NCBI GenBank assembly: GCA_035578905.1
Contig: JAQJVL010000124.1
Location: 1,021,017 to 1,085,016 of the forward strand
Direction of reading: 5' to 3'
Source of the DNA: Stictocephala bisonia
Lineage: Eukaryota; Arthropoda; Insecta; Hemiptera; Membracidae
Length of the DNA stretch: 64,000 nucleotides
How positions within the stretch are numbered: the stretch's first letter is position 1; each line of letters opens with the position of its first letter. The notes under the pieces are model-generated. The model ran no database searches. It saw nothing but the letters and a program-made list of their open reading frames with translations, and was not told where the DNA came from. Shown here one piece after another: positions 43,828-55,129 of this stretch. The position numbers and the translations under genes are program-made.

Positions 43828-44372
43828 ACCCGCCCGCTTCGCTGGTCATAATATTGAGTTTTGATTGTATCATTGAAATGTGCAGCAACCTTTCAGTTTA
43901 CACAGTATCCAATTTACAACAGCTGATGTTTTGTGTAGTTTACTACTGTACTCAATTATTTTTAATTTTGAAAGTTTTGCCTACCACAATGTTATTCTAT
44001 TTGTTTTTATTTAACAGCTGTTAATCAAATAAATCAATCAATTAATATAGCTTCACAAGAAATCAAAACATAAAAATATAAACAGTTTAAAAATTAACAC
44101 ATGGTTTGATTTAATTTTGACATATTTAAAACCCACAGCTGATATTCTTTTTATATTTGACTTATTATACCTTCATGCATCCTGCTATTTGATTAACATT
44201 GAAACTTTAGAAATCCAAGGGACGGAGTCCTGAGGGATTAAAGAAACAGGAATAGGACAGAAACATTCCCTGGGGTATATAGAACAACTTCCCCAAGTTT
44301 CATGGCGATCGGCTGGACGGTTTGGTAGCGCATAAAGAACAGACAAACATACATTGGATTTTATAGATATAG
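43828..44372 (+). repeat. Dispersed retroposon-like repeat
   Basis: It begins TAGCTGTACCCGCCCGCTTC and ends with AGTTTCATGGCGATCGGCTG, then AGAACAGACAAACATACATT and a short T/A-rich tail. These start and end phrases are those of a widespread insect repeat whose class I cannot name with certainty. No second copy in the window. Confidence 0.6.
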
Positions 44373-44520
44373 ATGAGCTGTAGTGAACATTGTATGATGA
44401 TTAAAAACCCATTTTAGTGAACCATTGATTTATGAGATTTTTAAATTTAAAGTAATCAAGAATGAAATGTAATGTTTTACATTTCTAACTGTACAAAATT
44501 ATTCAAATACTCAATTTTTA

Positions 44521-45170
44521 CAAAACTTAATTTATGGTCCACTAGAACAGTTTAAAAGGCTAGAGGCCAACCTCCCCTTCTTTACCTTACTCTGCTCATT
44601 CCTCATAGACTATTGATCTGTGCGAGGAACTTAATAAGACAGAATAAGGGGGCGAACGAGTACAGTAGAAGGTGAATATTACTGATAAATCTTCCGGTAT
44701 AGGCCGGATTCGAACCAGCGCTATCTCTAACCCAAGCTCAAAGTCCTGACGGCTTAGACAAATGACACTTCAAGTCATTCCGATCATTATTACTGACCTA
44801 ATATTGTTACATTAAATAATAAATTACAGATAAAAAATCCCCAAATAAATGTAAAACCTATAAAAGTAAACCTATCAGGTTGAAAAATATCAAATGATGG
44901 GTGAAATTTAACTCTGTTTTATAATATGTATAAGATATGTATAGTATATGTATAAGATTAAATATTACCCACCATTTTATTTATTAAACTTGATTCAAAC
45001 AATAATAATAACAACAATAGGACTTTTATACATTTTAAATTTAATTGGATTAATTTTTTGCGGTATCTTTAAGTTGTCATTTATAAACTTCCGTATACTT
45101 GTATAAAAAAAACTTGAAAAGTATCACTTGACATTTTGGCACAACATTGCATTTATGTACAAGAGTTCAA
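44521..45170. repeat. Internal fragment of the hAT-like element, with a SINE inserted
   Basis: It matches 38412-39250 (GGTCCACTAGAACAGTT ... TTACATTAAATAATAAATTA ... TTGACATTTTGGCACAACAT) but lacks both termini and the family B insertion. A SINE family C copy (44557-44758) splits it. Confidence 0.75.
44557..44758 (-). repeat. tRNA-derived SINE, family C
   Basis: Same sequence and orientation as 17086-17310, including ATTCGAACCAGCGCTATCTC, whose complement holds GGTTCGAAT, a perfect B box. Better preserved than the 17-kb copy. Confidence 0.83.
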
Positions 45171-45721
45171 AGTTCCTAAAATTTTGAACAGGAACAGGAC
45201 ATTTCAAGATTTCTGGACCTATCTACATTTCACAAATGAAAATAAATATCAGTGCTGAAAAAAGCTAGTGTGAGCAGCTGTTTATGTAAACATTATATCC
45301 TGTAAGTGTATCACTGAAACTAGATGATTGTTTAGTTATGAAAACAGCTTTAAGTTATTTTATTTCAGACAAAATCAAGTAAAATAGTCAACCTTAATTT
45401 TTTGAACAGCTAAATTAAAAAACTACATCCATAATAATTAATGCCAGACTAAGCCACACCTAAGCGTGGCTGAGCTAGTATTACATGATAAAAGAATGTA
45501 TTTACAATTTATTTCTTGTCTATAAATATGTTTGAATGTTTACGGTATAATTAATTCAAGCTTACATGTAGAAATCTAAAGAAATGCATATATGACATGT
45601 TTAAAACGATATTAAGTGATTTTCTTTTAAAAAAAACCACAACATTTGAAAAGTATCGATTAATAAAACAAATTTATTTTAAAAAAAACTATTTATTAAA
45701 TTCTATTATTCTTTTACAATA

Positions 45722-45890
45722 CAAGTTAACGTCACACAACACAAATTTAGTACAAAACAAGTATATTTCTAGAAATATTATTTGGTGGTCGATCCTCAGA
45801 CCAGAAGGATTTACAAAAGAAAAACATCAACATAATATTTTTTTCATTTTGTACTTATACTGTAACTGTATCGTGTGACGTTTACAATAT
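45722..45890. mobile_element. Short foldback, family E
   Basis: CAAGTTAACGTCACACAACAC at left is mirrored by TCGTGTGACGTTTACAATA at right, with the family's central CGATCCTCAGACCAGAAGGA. It is the smallest copy in the window. Confidence 0.65.
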
Positions 45891-45983
45891 ATTTCTTCCA
45901 ACACTCAAATATGCTAACCAAGAAAATATTATTTTTACAATTTTAAAATTAATGCGATTTAATTAAATATTTGTATCAATATA

Positions 45984-46830
45984 CAGGATGTCTCAAAAGT
46001 TAAGTGCCAAACTTCGGGAAATAGTTATATAGGTCAAAATAAAGACAAAATCTAGAATAATTGTTTTCCCAAAAACGCTTCGTTTACCAGATATCCGCCA
46101 TTTTATTTTTTCTCAAAAGAGTTTTTATCTCCGAGTTGACCCAACTGATATTTATGAAACTCACTATGCATATTACAATAATAAATAATTAATTTAGAAA
46201 AAAACAATCAACTTGATCCAAATAAAAGTGTCAACATGACGGCCATTTTAAATTTGCAAACGGAAATTGTGGGAAAACGGAAAAGTACTAGAATTACTAA
46301 AAACATAGTTTCTTAGATAATTTTATTACCAATCGAATCTGTCAGTATCAAAAAAGTTATAATCAGACAAAAAATTACTGATACACATTACCATTTCTGT
46401 TGAGAGGCAGTAAAAAAGCTAAAAAACAAAGGGGTTTTTGCTGCTTCTCTACACAAATGTCAATGTGTCTCAGTTACTTTTTGTTTGATTATAATTTTTT
46501 TGGTACTGACAGATTGGTAATAAAATTATCTAAAAAACTATTTTTTTGTAATTTCTAGTACTTATTCCGTTTTACCACAATTTCTGTTTAAAAATTTAAA
46601 ATGGCCGCCATGTTGACATTTTCATTTGGATCAAGTTGATTGTTTTTTTTCTAAAATAGTTATTTATTATTGTAATATGCATAATGAGTTTCATAAAGAT
46701 CAGTTGAGTCAACTCGGGAGATAAAAATTCTTTTGTGAAAAAAACAAAATGGCGGATATTTGGTAAACGAAGCGTTTTTGGGATAAAAATCTTGATTTTA
46801 AGTTTGGCACTTTAGTTTCGGGACACCCTG
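45984..46830. mobile_element. 847-bp foldback transposon with CAGGGTGTCC ends
   Basis: Arms of about 400 bp are inverted copies from the tip (CAGGATGTCTCAAAAGTTAA against TTTAGTTTCGGGACACCCTG) to a short spacer at about 46390-46460. TA flanks both sides. Shared arm words include AACGCTTCGTTTACCAGATA and CAATCAACTTGATCCAAAT. No coding frame. Confidence 0.88.
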
Positions 46831-46984
46831 TATAATTAAGAATAGATTTTTGTACTCAAACTGAAATATAAATGAATTACTGTAAAATGCATGTGACTGG
46901 GAACAAGAATGGAGATAAGAAATAGAATGTAAATATTTATTTGCTAAAATTAATTAATTAAATACTCAGAGTACGAACCCATCC

Positions 46985-47145
46985 CCAGAAGTGCCTCATG
47001 TTGGGAGGTCGTTGGTAGACTGAACGTTCTCCGTTCTCGACGCTCGCCCCTTCCACCGGTGTATCGTTGGCAACATCGTTTCGTTTACCTTCGTCACATT
47101 CACTGCCGGCCGGCGGTTTAATCGGAACTCCATTTCGAGTGGCGT
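46985..47145 (-). CDS. GC-rich coding-like block, candidate 5' exon of the PAT gene
   Basis: This 160-bp block is clearly GC-richer than its surroundings. On the minus strand one frame starts at an ATG (MEFRLNRRPAVNVTK) and reaches AAG followed by GTAAAC, a phase-0 donor that would join exactly to GRTIRP of the next known exon. A second frame stays open for more than 50 codons (GVPIKPPAGSECDEG ... MRHFWGW), ending at a weak GTTCGT phase-0 site. I see no convincing upstream acceptor, which suits a first exon. Neither frame is proven, and it could also be unrelated single-copy sequence. Confidence 0.35.
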
Positions 47146-47929
47146 AACTTTAATGTATTTTACATAGCGTCTAAGACATATTACATTGCTCAGGAGGACA
47201 ATAGTAACAAATAATGTAATATAACATTTGTCGTATATCGATTGGTTTTCTGTCTGTGTGTTATTTGGAATGAATTATTTTAATAAACAATAGTGGAAAA
47301 GGGAAGACATTTTTGTTTTAAGATTATTACATTACGTAATTCAAGGGGTTATAAAATTAAATTTCAAATGTGTGTTAAATTATAAAGCATCGAAAAATTT
47401 AAAAAATTGTTTCGTAAATAAATTCTTATAGCGTTTAAAAAAACATTCATTAAAATAATTCATTTTATAATCAGTTAATATTTTTTTATTTAAACCGTTA
47501 ATTTTTGTCATAATACGCTGGTCATATGAATTGTCTATATGGTCACTTATAACAGCTAACTGAAAAAACTAGAAAACGCATTTTCTCTATTATTATTATC
47601 TCAGTGATTAAAGCTGATACGTCGTTGGTTTTGGCATAATATTTCCTACATTTAGGTATCTAAAAGATTTTCAACATTTTTTTTATATTTAGCAATGACA
47701 TTTTTTAAACTGTCACTATTTTGAAACAGATTTAATAAAGGAAATTTAAAATTTACCGCAACATGTGCACTATTTAGATAAATATTCTTACTTGGGTCAA
47801 TATTTTGTCATAAACCATTTTGGAGATATTAAGATTTTTTTTAATCACATAGATATACAGACAAAAAACAAATCTAGATAAGACACATGTTACATTGTAA
47901 TATTTTTTAGTATTGATCTACTGAACTAG

Positions 47930-48190
47930 GTGGTAAAGTTGGTTCGAATGGTCGTATTATTGGTCTGATTTTCATCAGACTGACAAGCCTGATACTCAGT
48001 TCTCTCCTCTACACAACATCTGGATGCAGACTACCACCCAACATGGACACCCTAGACTTTTGCGTAGTATCCACGTCGATGGCAACTGTTGAGCAAACGC
48101 CGAGTCATTAGACCGAACATAAAACCTATCGACTACAACCTCCTCAACACTTTGTCCCCAAGTAGCTGGGTTACAGCACTGTGCCACTAG
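47930..48190 (-). repeat. Dispersed repeat family B
   Basis: On the minus strand it reads through AGTGGCACAGTGCTGTAACC, CAGCTACTTGGGGACAAAGT. This copy keeps extra 5' sequence (TGGCACAGTGCTG) that looks like an A box, supporting a polymerase III origin for the family. Confidence 0.72.
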
Positions 48191-48691
48191 AGCCGAGTGA
48201 TGAATGGTTCAGACTTTAAAAATGGATGGTCAAGTCTAAGAATCAATAATTTCAATGAAATTATAACAATGGAAAGAAGTAAATCAATGGAAAAAACATC
48301 GAAACAGTATCGACCGAATTCCTTTTCGCCGTTCATAATTATTAATTTTTTTAGTTTCATTATTTTATTTCACAGATATCGTGGTTTACCCGTATAATAT
48401 AACATCGTCTACGCTAGTATTCAAAATATTTATAAAAACGGCCTTTTGCATTATATCGCCCTTTTAGCAATAGAAAACAAGCAATTAAATATGATATTTC
48501 AATATTCCTGTAACTATAACTTTACTACCCCAAAAATACCAACTAACTGATATCAAAATATCGAATTATTGATTTGAGCAGAACTGCAAAAATCGAGAAG
48601 TCGTTTTTAATTAGTTTATAATTTAATTTAAGACGTTTGTAAAAATAAAACTAAATATTTGTTCGAATTACTATATAAAGATTTATAATAA

Positions 48692-48794
48692 ATGGTTCGC
48701 CCCTCTTACTCTGTCTGAATAAGTTCCTCACACAGACCAATAGTCTATGAGGTATGGGCAGAGAGGTAAGGGAGGAGATCGGCCTCTCCTTAGG
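48692..48794 (+). repeat. Partial SINE family C
   Basis: GTTCCTCACACAGACCAATA, GTCTATGAGG and GGAGATCGGCCTCTCCTT are the complement of the family C tail. The tRNA-like head is missing. Confidence 0.65.
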
Positions 48795-48939
48795 AAAAAA
48801 AAATCTCTTGGCAGTATATTTTCAACATTATAGATGTTCAGTAAGCATTCTCACAATTATTTCCATCATTATTCTTTTCACTTCGTTCCAAGGGATTTTT
48901 ACAGGATTCCTCTTTATGTATTATTAATTATTTATTTAT

Positions 48940-49205
48940 ATTATAGAACACCGATTAAGATATGTGCGAATAAGGGTTGTGAATGTGTGGATAGACTAGT
49001 GTAGTCTTTGTTACTAAGGGTGACTAATCCTTAAAAAAGACGTTTGTTCAGCTCATAGGCGTAGGATCCGAACTACCTCATACAGTGCCGAGTATTGCCT
49101 AACTGATAAACCTGATATTCATTTCTCTCTTAAAGGACATCCAAACTCTGGTCAGAAAAAAGCACACCATAGACTTGATTATGGCAACCATAGAGTGGAC
49201 GATGT
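48940..49205 (-). repeat. Dispersed repeat family B, degraded
   Basis: The tail (AACACCGATTAAGATATGTG) and middle (GTAGGATCCGAACTACCTCA) match the family in inverted order. A degraded Helitron-like end (TTGGCATGCGAATAATGCAG) follows immediately at about 49219. Confidence 0.55.
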
Positions 49206-49632
49206 GTCAGTTTTGAATTTGGCATGCGAATAATGCAGGGGTATCTTCTGGTTTATTATATTTTTCAATAGATTTACATATCTGGTACTAAGAAACTTGA
49301 CGTTCTCAAGCTTGGAGATAGGTTACTGTTATTCCAAAACCACAGTACTGTAGCTTGATGAAAACAATTAACATAACCTAACCAGGTAATGTTACTTGCC
49401 CTATATTAATGTTAAAATATTTATTTCTTCTCCATACAAACGCTACATGAAGTACTTTTATCTTAAGAAGAATGTCACGGTAACTATAAAAACACGGCTG
49501 TTTCTAGCTTCGTGTGAGTTGGCAATATTATAAGCATTACACCAACTTATTTTCAATATATTGTAAAATTTTTATTACAACTGGACATTTTAAAAATACT
49601 TTTGAAATACTATTTTAAATTTCATACACTGT

Positions 49633-49656
49633 AAAAAAAAAAAAAAAAAAAAAAAA
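49633..49656. repeat. Poly-A run
   Basis: Twenty-four consecutive A bases. It may be the tail of an old retroposed copy, but the sequence to its left matches nothing else in the window. Confidence 0.85.
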
Positions 49657-49982
49657 GGAAGGACACAAAAGAGCGTCGTTATCTTCGTTTTTCTTATGCT
49701 TATTAGACATTTCTTTTTATAATTTTGGCTTTACAGTTAAGAAATATGTTTTAAAGGGTTGCGACTTCTTTTTAATTAGAATATTCATTGGTTTATATCG
49801 TACATCAACTATTATTTATTATAAAAAAATTAAAAAAAATCATTAATAATTAATCATAAACATTTACATATGCTGCTTACATTATCAAATTTGTTGTCTG
49901 ACTATTAAAGATTTTTGACCTGGGTTTTAAGTTTTAAGCTACAAATGAAAACAATTCAGAATAAAATATATAAAATCAGCTA

Positions 49983-50383
49983 TACAGGCTGTTTCTTTTA
50001 AAACGCAACCCTATTTACAAGTACATAAAATGAAGATTTAAGATAGTTGTTATAAGTCCATAGGTTGGTAGCTCTGGTTCTTCTTCTTCCTTGGCTATCA
50101 GCTAATTTATATTGTTGCATTGTTGTTCACTTTATTTGGGATTCGTGCAATGTCATTAGGTAGAGGTTAGAAACACGGCTTTGAGCAAAGACCATAGAGT
50201 GTTTACTGTGGAGGAATATTTTAAAACAAAATCGTTTGTTTTATGTCAAGATGCTTTGGAACAGTATTCTGAACCCATTCTATTGACTATATGTATCTAT
50301 ATGTATTATTGATTGTATGTACAGTATTGTATTGAAATTCAACCCATTTTAAATGAGTTGCGTTTGAAAAGAAAGCCCCTGCA
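49983..50383 (+). mobile_element. 401-bp MITE carrying a transposase HTH remnant
   Basis: Ends TACAGGCTGTTTCTTTTAAA and the inverted AAAAGAAAGCCCCTGCA are flanked by TA. Inside, at about 50197-50262, a plus frame reads RVFTVEEYFKTKSFVLCQDA, close to the N-terminal helix-turn-helix found in DUF4817-type Tc/mariner-related elements. It is an internal-deletion derivative. Confidence 0.7.
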
Positions 50384-50427
50384 TAATCAAGAATTATTTG
50401 AATGAAAAAATTGAAAACGGGGGAACT

Positions 50428-50458
50428 AAATATACTACACCTTATGTGTAGTATATTT
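50428..50458. other. Perfect 13-bp hairpin
   Basis: AAATATACTACAC and GTGTAGTATATTT flank a 5-base loop CTTAT. Isolated in AT-rich sequence; no following T-run on either strand to suggest a terminator. Confidence 0.6.
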
Positions 50459-51699
50459 ACACCATAATATTTCTATGCGTGCAGAAGTAAATTAGCTAAT
50501 CGACTTACGGAATAACGCGTTTTTCTAAAGAATTTGAGGGGTTGGTAATTAAATCAGAAGCTCCTAATGTGATTAAATTTCAACAATTCCAGATAAGGAC
50601 TTTAAAAAGATAATAATTCATTTACTCATGAAAGTAAAAAAACTTGTTTATTTAAGCATTCATCAATAGACGGGACTAATCTTGGTGTGTCGGAATAAGG
50701 AATCAAGCCCGATGCGAAAGCTCAAGAAAAAAATGCTGATTTAGAAAATCTGGAATTACCCAAAGGTTAGGGAAGTGGGTATTCCCAAATGTCGAAATGT
50801 ACAGAGTACAAGCACGTCTTTACACTTGATCAAAACACGAATAGAATTTTGAAAGACGTAGCACGTAAACAGGGATAATGTATTGTCTGATTAGAACGGC
50901 GTTGAATTGACATCTGAATCTATTGTAAACTACGATATAGTGTATTTATATATTTATAAGTTAAAAATAAATACTCCAAATAAACCTAAAATTAATTTGG
51001 AGTACTTATCTTATTGATATAGGCCGTATCAATACAACCGTACTTATCTTGGTGGGTGGGTGAGAGGGACAGTCCCAACGTACGTGTTTGGGTGGATGGG
51101 CCTAATTACTTTCCTGTTTTATAAATATCAAACCGAGTAATATTGCTTGGGTGAAAATTTACATAGACGAGTTGTACTTTTTTCTTTTTTTATCAAAACT
51201 TCTATTAAATGGCCTAATTATTTATTTAATTAGCAATGCTACAGAACAGCAAAAGCCAATAACATTGTAGCACTTAATAACAATAATAAATGTTGCATAC
51301 GAAAAAAGAGTGACATAACGTACACTTTTTAGGGGGGAAAGTAAAATTTCCCCAAAGTATGTGATTTGACTCTTAAAAATTCAACAATTTTATGGGAGTT
51401 TTTGAGAAAAATAAAACAAAATTATTCATATTTGAACAATGTTAAATGTGACAGGGGCCAATTTAATGATAAAAAGAATATTTTGCTAACCCGTACTAAC
51501 CTAAACACAACAAAAACCTTAAGAAACTGAAATTTCATTTTAGAAAGTAACGCTTGATTTTTAGGAAGCGTTTCCTTCACTGAAATTTGATTTATTAAAC
51601 CTTCTAACATCATTTTGTATTCGGTTTTACTAGTTGAACCTGACAATACTACAAGTGGACTTTGTAAATTATAATTGTTGCTTATAATGTTCTTTCGTT

Positions 51700-52140
51700 A
51701 ATGTTCTTCCATTCTAGACTCACACATGAGATTAAATGCTGGGGAAGTGCTGAAAAATCTATAATTAATCATTTAAAAGTTACACAGAACCATTTCGTTT
51801 ATCAACAATGAAATTGTTGCATTAACAATTTTCGAAAATTTAAAGATCCTGCCATTCAAATACTTATATGTTTGTAAAGTTTTAAAAATATTTTATATTA
51901 GAAGTGACCACATAACAACATGATAGGATTTATCAAGGAACCCGAAACTTTGTTCGTGGTTACTTTGTGAGAACTAAAGTCAACAAGTCCATTTTTAGGA
52001 AAAGTTTATCCTGGCATGGGAGCAACATTAGGGTCTTTTTTAAAAGAGGATCCCAACTCTTGAAAAATCCTTTGAAATTGAGGAACAGGAAACCTGCGAA
52101 TCAGTAGGGCGTACTTTTAGATACATAAAAACTAAAAACA
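51700..52140 (+). pseudogene. Non-LTR retrotransposon reverse transcriptase, C-terminal remnant
   Basis: A broken plus-strand reading gives LTHEIKCWGSAEKSIINHLK, VTQNH, then ILPFKYLYVCKVLKIFYIRS, and after frame changes a tail region. The CWGSA....I..L...QN and LP...LY..KVLKFF..R patterns belong to the distal reverse transcriptase region of Jockey/CR1-type elements. Several stops and shifts show it is old. Confidence 0.65.
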
Positions 52141-52430
52141 TGCACCGTTCGGCTAGTCATTATCGGCTCGTTATTTTATCTATCGGCGCTATCTGACGTA
52201 CCGCCTTGAACGCGGAAGGTCAGTTGTGTTGCGCTGGTCAGTTCAGTTGTGGTGCGTTACCTGACAATTTCACTGTTTGTATTAGCCAGTGAGGTTAATG
52301 ATAAAGCTGCTAGACTCACATCTGTGTGAGTCCATGTCATGACGCAGGAATAAAGACGCATATTCGTGTCAATGCAATCTGGCACGACGCACTCTTGTTC
52401 TGGCCTCCAGAATAACATAATGTGTCGTTT
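52140..52430 (+). promoter_or_regulatory. GC-richer block resembling a promoter or solo LTR
   Basis: It contains GTTATTTTATC (weak TATA), several TCAGTT arthropod-initiator-like words at 52220-52250, and AATAAAG at 52350 followed by a G/T-rich stretch. That order fits either a transcription start or an LTR (promoter, initiator, polyadenylation). No second copy in the window and no clear TG...CA ends. Confidence 0.25.
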
Positions 52431-53507
52431 TCTTTATAATAACATTTACTGAATCACACTTATGTTTTGTTTTGTTCCCATTCGTGAGGCTATTCCTATA
52501 GAAAATCTGTTAAGACAGTGGGGTCTTCTTATAAAAAAAGAACCCAACATTATTTAAAGAAATTCCAGTTAAAATTTAAAAAATTGCACAAAATAGATAC
52601 ATTTTTAAAACAGGTGACGAAAATTGCTTTTTAGTATTGACGAAATAGAGAAACTAATTAGCAATATTAGCATATTAATTAGATACATAGTACATATATA
52701 TTTTTACGAGTTTTTAAGTATATTTTAGTAGATTTACTCGTATATGCTGTTGGTGCCTCAACTAATGTACAAATAGTTTTAAATTAAATAGATATAATCT
52801 GAATAGAATCGAGCAAGTACATCTTTTCTTTTTTTTGTAAAGTAGATTAATAAATGAGTATTTTAAGAGGAGTTGATTTATAGAGGCTAAAAAGTATAGA
52901 GTAATTTAAACAGAGCTAGCCACAAAAACTAGTAAAGTGGCGAGTATATTAAACAAATTGTAAAAATATTGTAAAAGTTTATGGAATAAATTAATTATTA
53001 TTCTTATTGAAACTTTAGTTTAAAACCAATGTAATTATATAAATATATTTTGGATAGTAAATATTCACATTTACTGACCATATTACGTGATTCTTATGAT
53101 TAGACCTAGTATTAAATCGCGTTTGATTGTTTTATTATTAAATATTAAAATACTGTTAACTATTGAGGGTGACGTTTTCTCAACCTCCACCCACGTCACC
53201 AAATCAACTTACTCTAATATTAATAAAATATTTTCAATGTTGATTATACATTTAAATGGTCAATATCTATAAATTCATTTCCATTTTCGAATCTGTTACT
53301 ACGAAATTTCTCGAACTAGGAAGAAGATTGGATAGCTTTATTATTATAATTTTGAAGCGCAATAATTGCCAAGCACGTTGAGATAATATTAGAAATGTAA
53401 AAAATTAACTTGACTCCACCCCACTGGCTATAAGAGATCCAATTAATATTTATCATAACTAAGAATTAATAATATCTTGTTATTAATACTATAAATATTA
53501 ATAACAA

Positions 53508-53799
53508 CATTTAAAGAGCAATATCCAGACTCCAAGCACAATAAATAGAAATCACACTCAATACCTCCTTGATACCAGTCATTCTCTTCAATCAATAGAT
53601 GAAAATTTACAGATAATTAATTTTCGCCACAAAAGTAAACTATTAAACACACTAGAAGAATACGAAATTTACAAGTCTAAAAATAATCCACATTTACTGA
53701 ATGACAAGTTACATTTTGAATCCAACGTATATTCAACACTCTTTTACACAAAACCAAATCAGTGGTCACAGCTAATCCTAATGAAAACAATGATATAGT
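53508..53799 (+). pseudogene. Penelope-like retroelement C-terminal remnant
   Basis: A plus-strand frame reads HTQYLLDTSHSLQSIDENLQ, then KLLNTLEEYEIYKSKNNPHL, LNDKLHFES. The NH..H/LLD..H.F, LN.LE..EI.K and LLN...F order is that of the region after the reverse transcriptase of Penelope-like elements (GIY-YIG linker and tail). A frameshift near 53530 separates an upstream TTFKEQYPDSKHNK. Confidence 0.68.
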
Positions 53800-53940
53800 T
53801 GAAGGAGGGGGATAACTGAAGTGTACTCCAGTTCTTGTCCATCAATCGTCCACAGAACTGTACAAGTGTGTGCTATAATATATTTTAACGTGTGTGAACT
53901 TTATTTGAAGTGGGTTTCAAGTTCATCTTAACAGAAACAA

Positions 53941-53982
53941 GTGACCTGATGATGGGTTTTTTACTTGAAACGCGTCGTCAAG
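53941..53982 (+). ncRNA. Hammerhead-ribozyme-like motif 3' of the Penelope remnant
   Basis: CTGATGA (53946-53952), a short stem-loop stretch, GAAA (53967-53970) and CGCGTC (53971-53976) occur in the order and spacing of a hammerhead core. TGAC before the core can pair with GTCA after the GTC cleavage position to form stem I. Stem III would be only two base pairs, as in the minimal hammerheads reported for Penelope-like elements, where the self-complementary ACGCGT lets two copies act together. Stem II is weak here (GGGT/ACTT with G-U pairs). Confidence 0.55.
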
Positions 53983-54309
53983 TTATCTAGTTAATGGACA
54001 GATTGACTAATTAAAACACGTAAGTAAGTATTGATCGTCTGTCCGGGGCTAAAATGTCTAATTTTAAGAAATGTTAGATTAACGAGTGTCCATTTATTAA
54101 TAAATATAACAGAGTTTTATGTTTTTAATGTTTGTGTTGATGTAAACATTGTCTATTATTTATTGGTGTGCATTTAAAGCCGCAATTATGTCTAACATAA
54201 CAACAGCTTCACATAACTAAATACTTTCGTTCTGTCACTTTTAACAGTCTTAAAGTCCTGGGTACCTTCTACTGTTAATTTAATCAAAGACCCAGCCCGA
54301 AGGTGCAGC

Positions 54310-54355
54310 GACTGATGAGGTTGGCACGCGAAGCGTGCAGGAGTGTCCCCTTAAT
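54310..54355 (+). mobile_element. Helitron-like 3' end fragment
   Basis: TTGGCACGCGAAGCGTGCAG gives the same GCACGC-GAA-GCGTGC hairpin as the complete copy at 58420-58985, followed by GAGTGTCCCCTTAATT. The rest of the element is not obvious upstream. Confidence 0.55.
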
Positions 54356-54402
54356 TCGATAGTGTTGGCCTTCATTTTTATTCTCTTGAACACTTTTCTT
54401 TC

Positions 54403-54531
54403 GTAAGAGGCGACGACAGTTCCTCCACGGAACAACATACATCCGTGTGACAGTGCTGACGGAAGTTCCTGCAGGATCTGATGAACTTGAGTCGTGCCGC
54501 ATGTCCCCAAGAGCCTTGGACATCTTCGCAG
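54403..54531 (+). CDS. GC-rich exon-like block, unidentified
   Basis: A T-rich tract ending CTTTCGTAAG leads into an open plus frame: RRRQFLHGTTYIRVTVLTEV, PAGSDELESCRMSPRALDIF, AE, followed by GTGAAT as a weak donor. The minus strand is also open in two frames because GC content is high, so strand is uncertain. I recognise no domain. It may be a gene exon or fragment lying just outside the hAT-like element. Confidence 0.25.
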
Positions 54532-55129
54532 AGGTGAATGAAGGAGTTAGCGTGCTCGGCTGAAGAGAGCCGAGGCCAAGGTCGCCTGGACAGTGAGGTC
54601 ACGGCAGGAGTCACGCGGACCGAGGCTGAATATCGAGCTGAGAGGGGAATCCCAAGTATCCCCACGCTAGGACATCACGTCAAGATAACGGTGTCTTACG
54701 TATTTGTAAGGTTGTACTTTACAGTTCAATTGTGTTGCAAACAAACCAACCCTGTGTAATAAGTACAGTGTAGTGCCCCTTATGGGAAGGGATAACAACG
54801 ATATATCGATACACCGGAAATATCGATAAATACGTTTCGGTATATCGAAATCTCATTCGATAATATCGGCCATGTAGGTATTTTGATCCGATATATCATA
54901 TCACTAAATATTGATGCTATTCTTTCTCCTCAAAATCATCACGATTCGAAAAAAACACTTTTGAATTGCTTCTTATGCGTACAAATATGCATTGAGTGTA
55001 ACTTTATTTAGTTTTGTACGTGAAGTTAAGTAAACATTTTATTTCCAATCCTTTATTTTAAATTGTTTACCTGACATGTATTGGAAGTGATTCCGTATTA
55101 GTAGCGCACGTGTTAGAAGCGCACAAGGG

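Noticed and set aside
45597..45878. 93-codon plus-strand open frame
   Set aside because: AT-rich, lysine/asparagine/isoleucine-biased and overlaps a foldback element; no recognisable family.
54280..54665. Minus-strand open frames of 76-95 codons
   Set aside because: High GC leaves several frames open on both strands; no motif or splice pattern favours them over the plus-strand reading.
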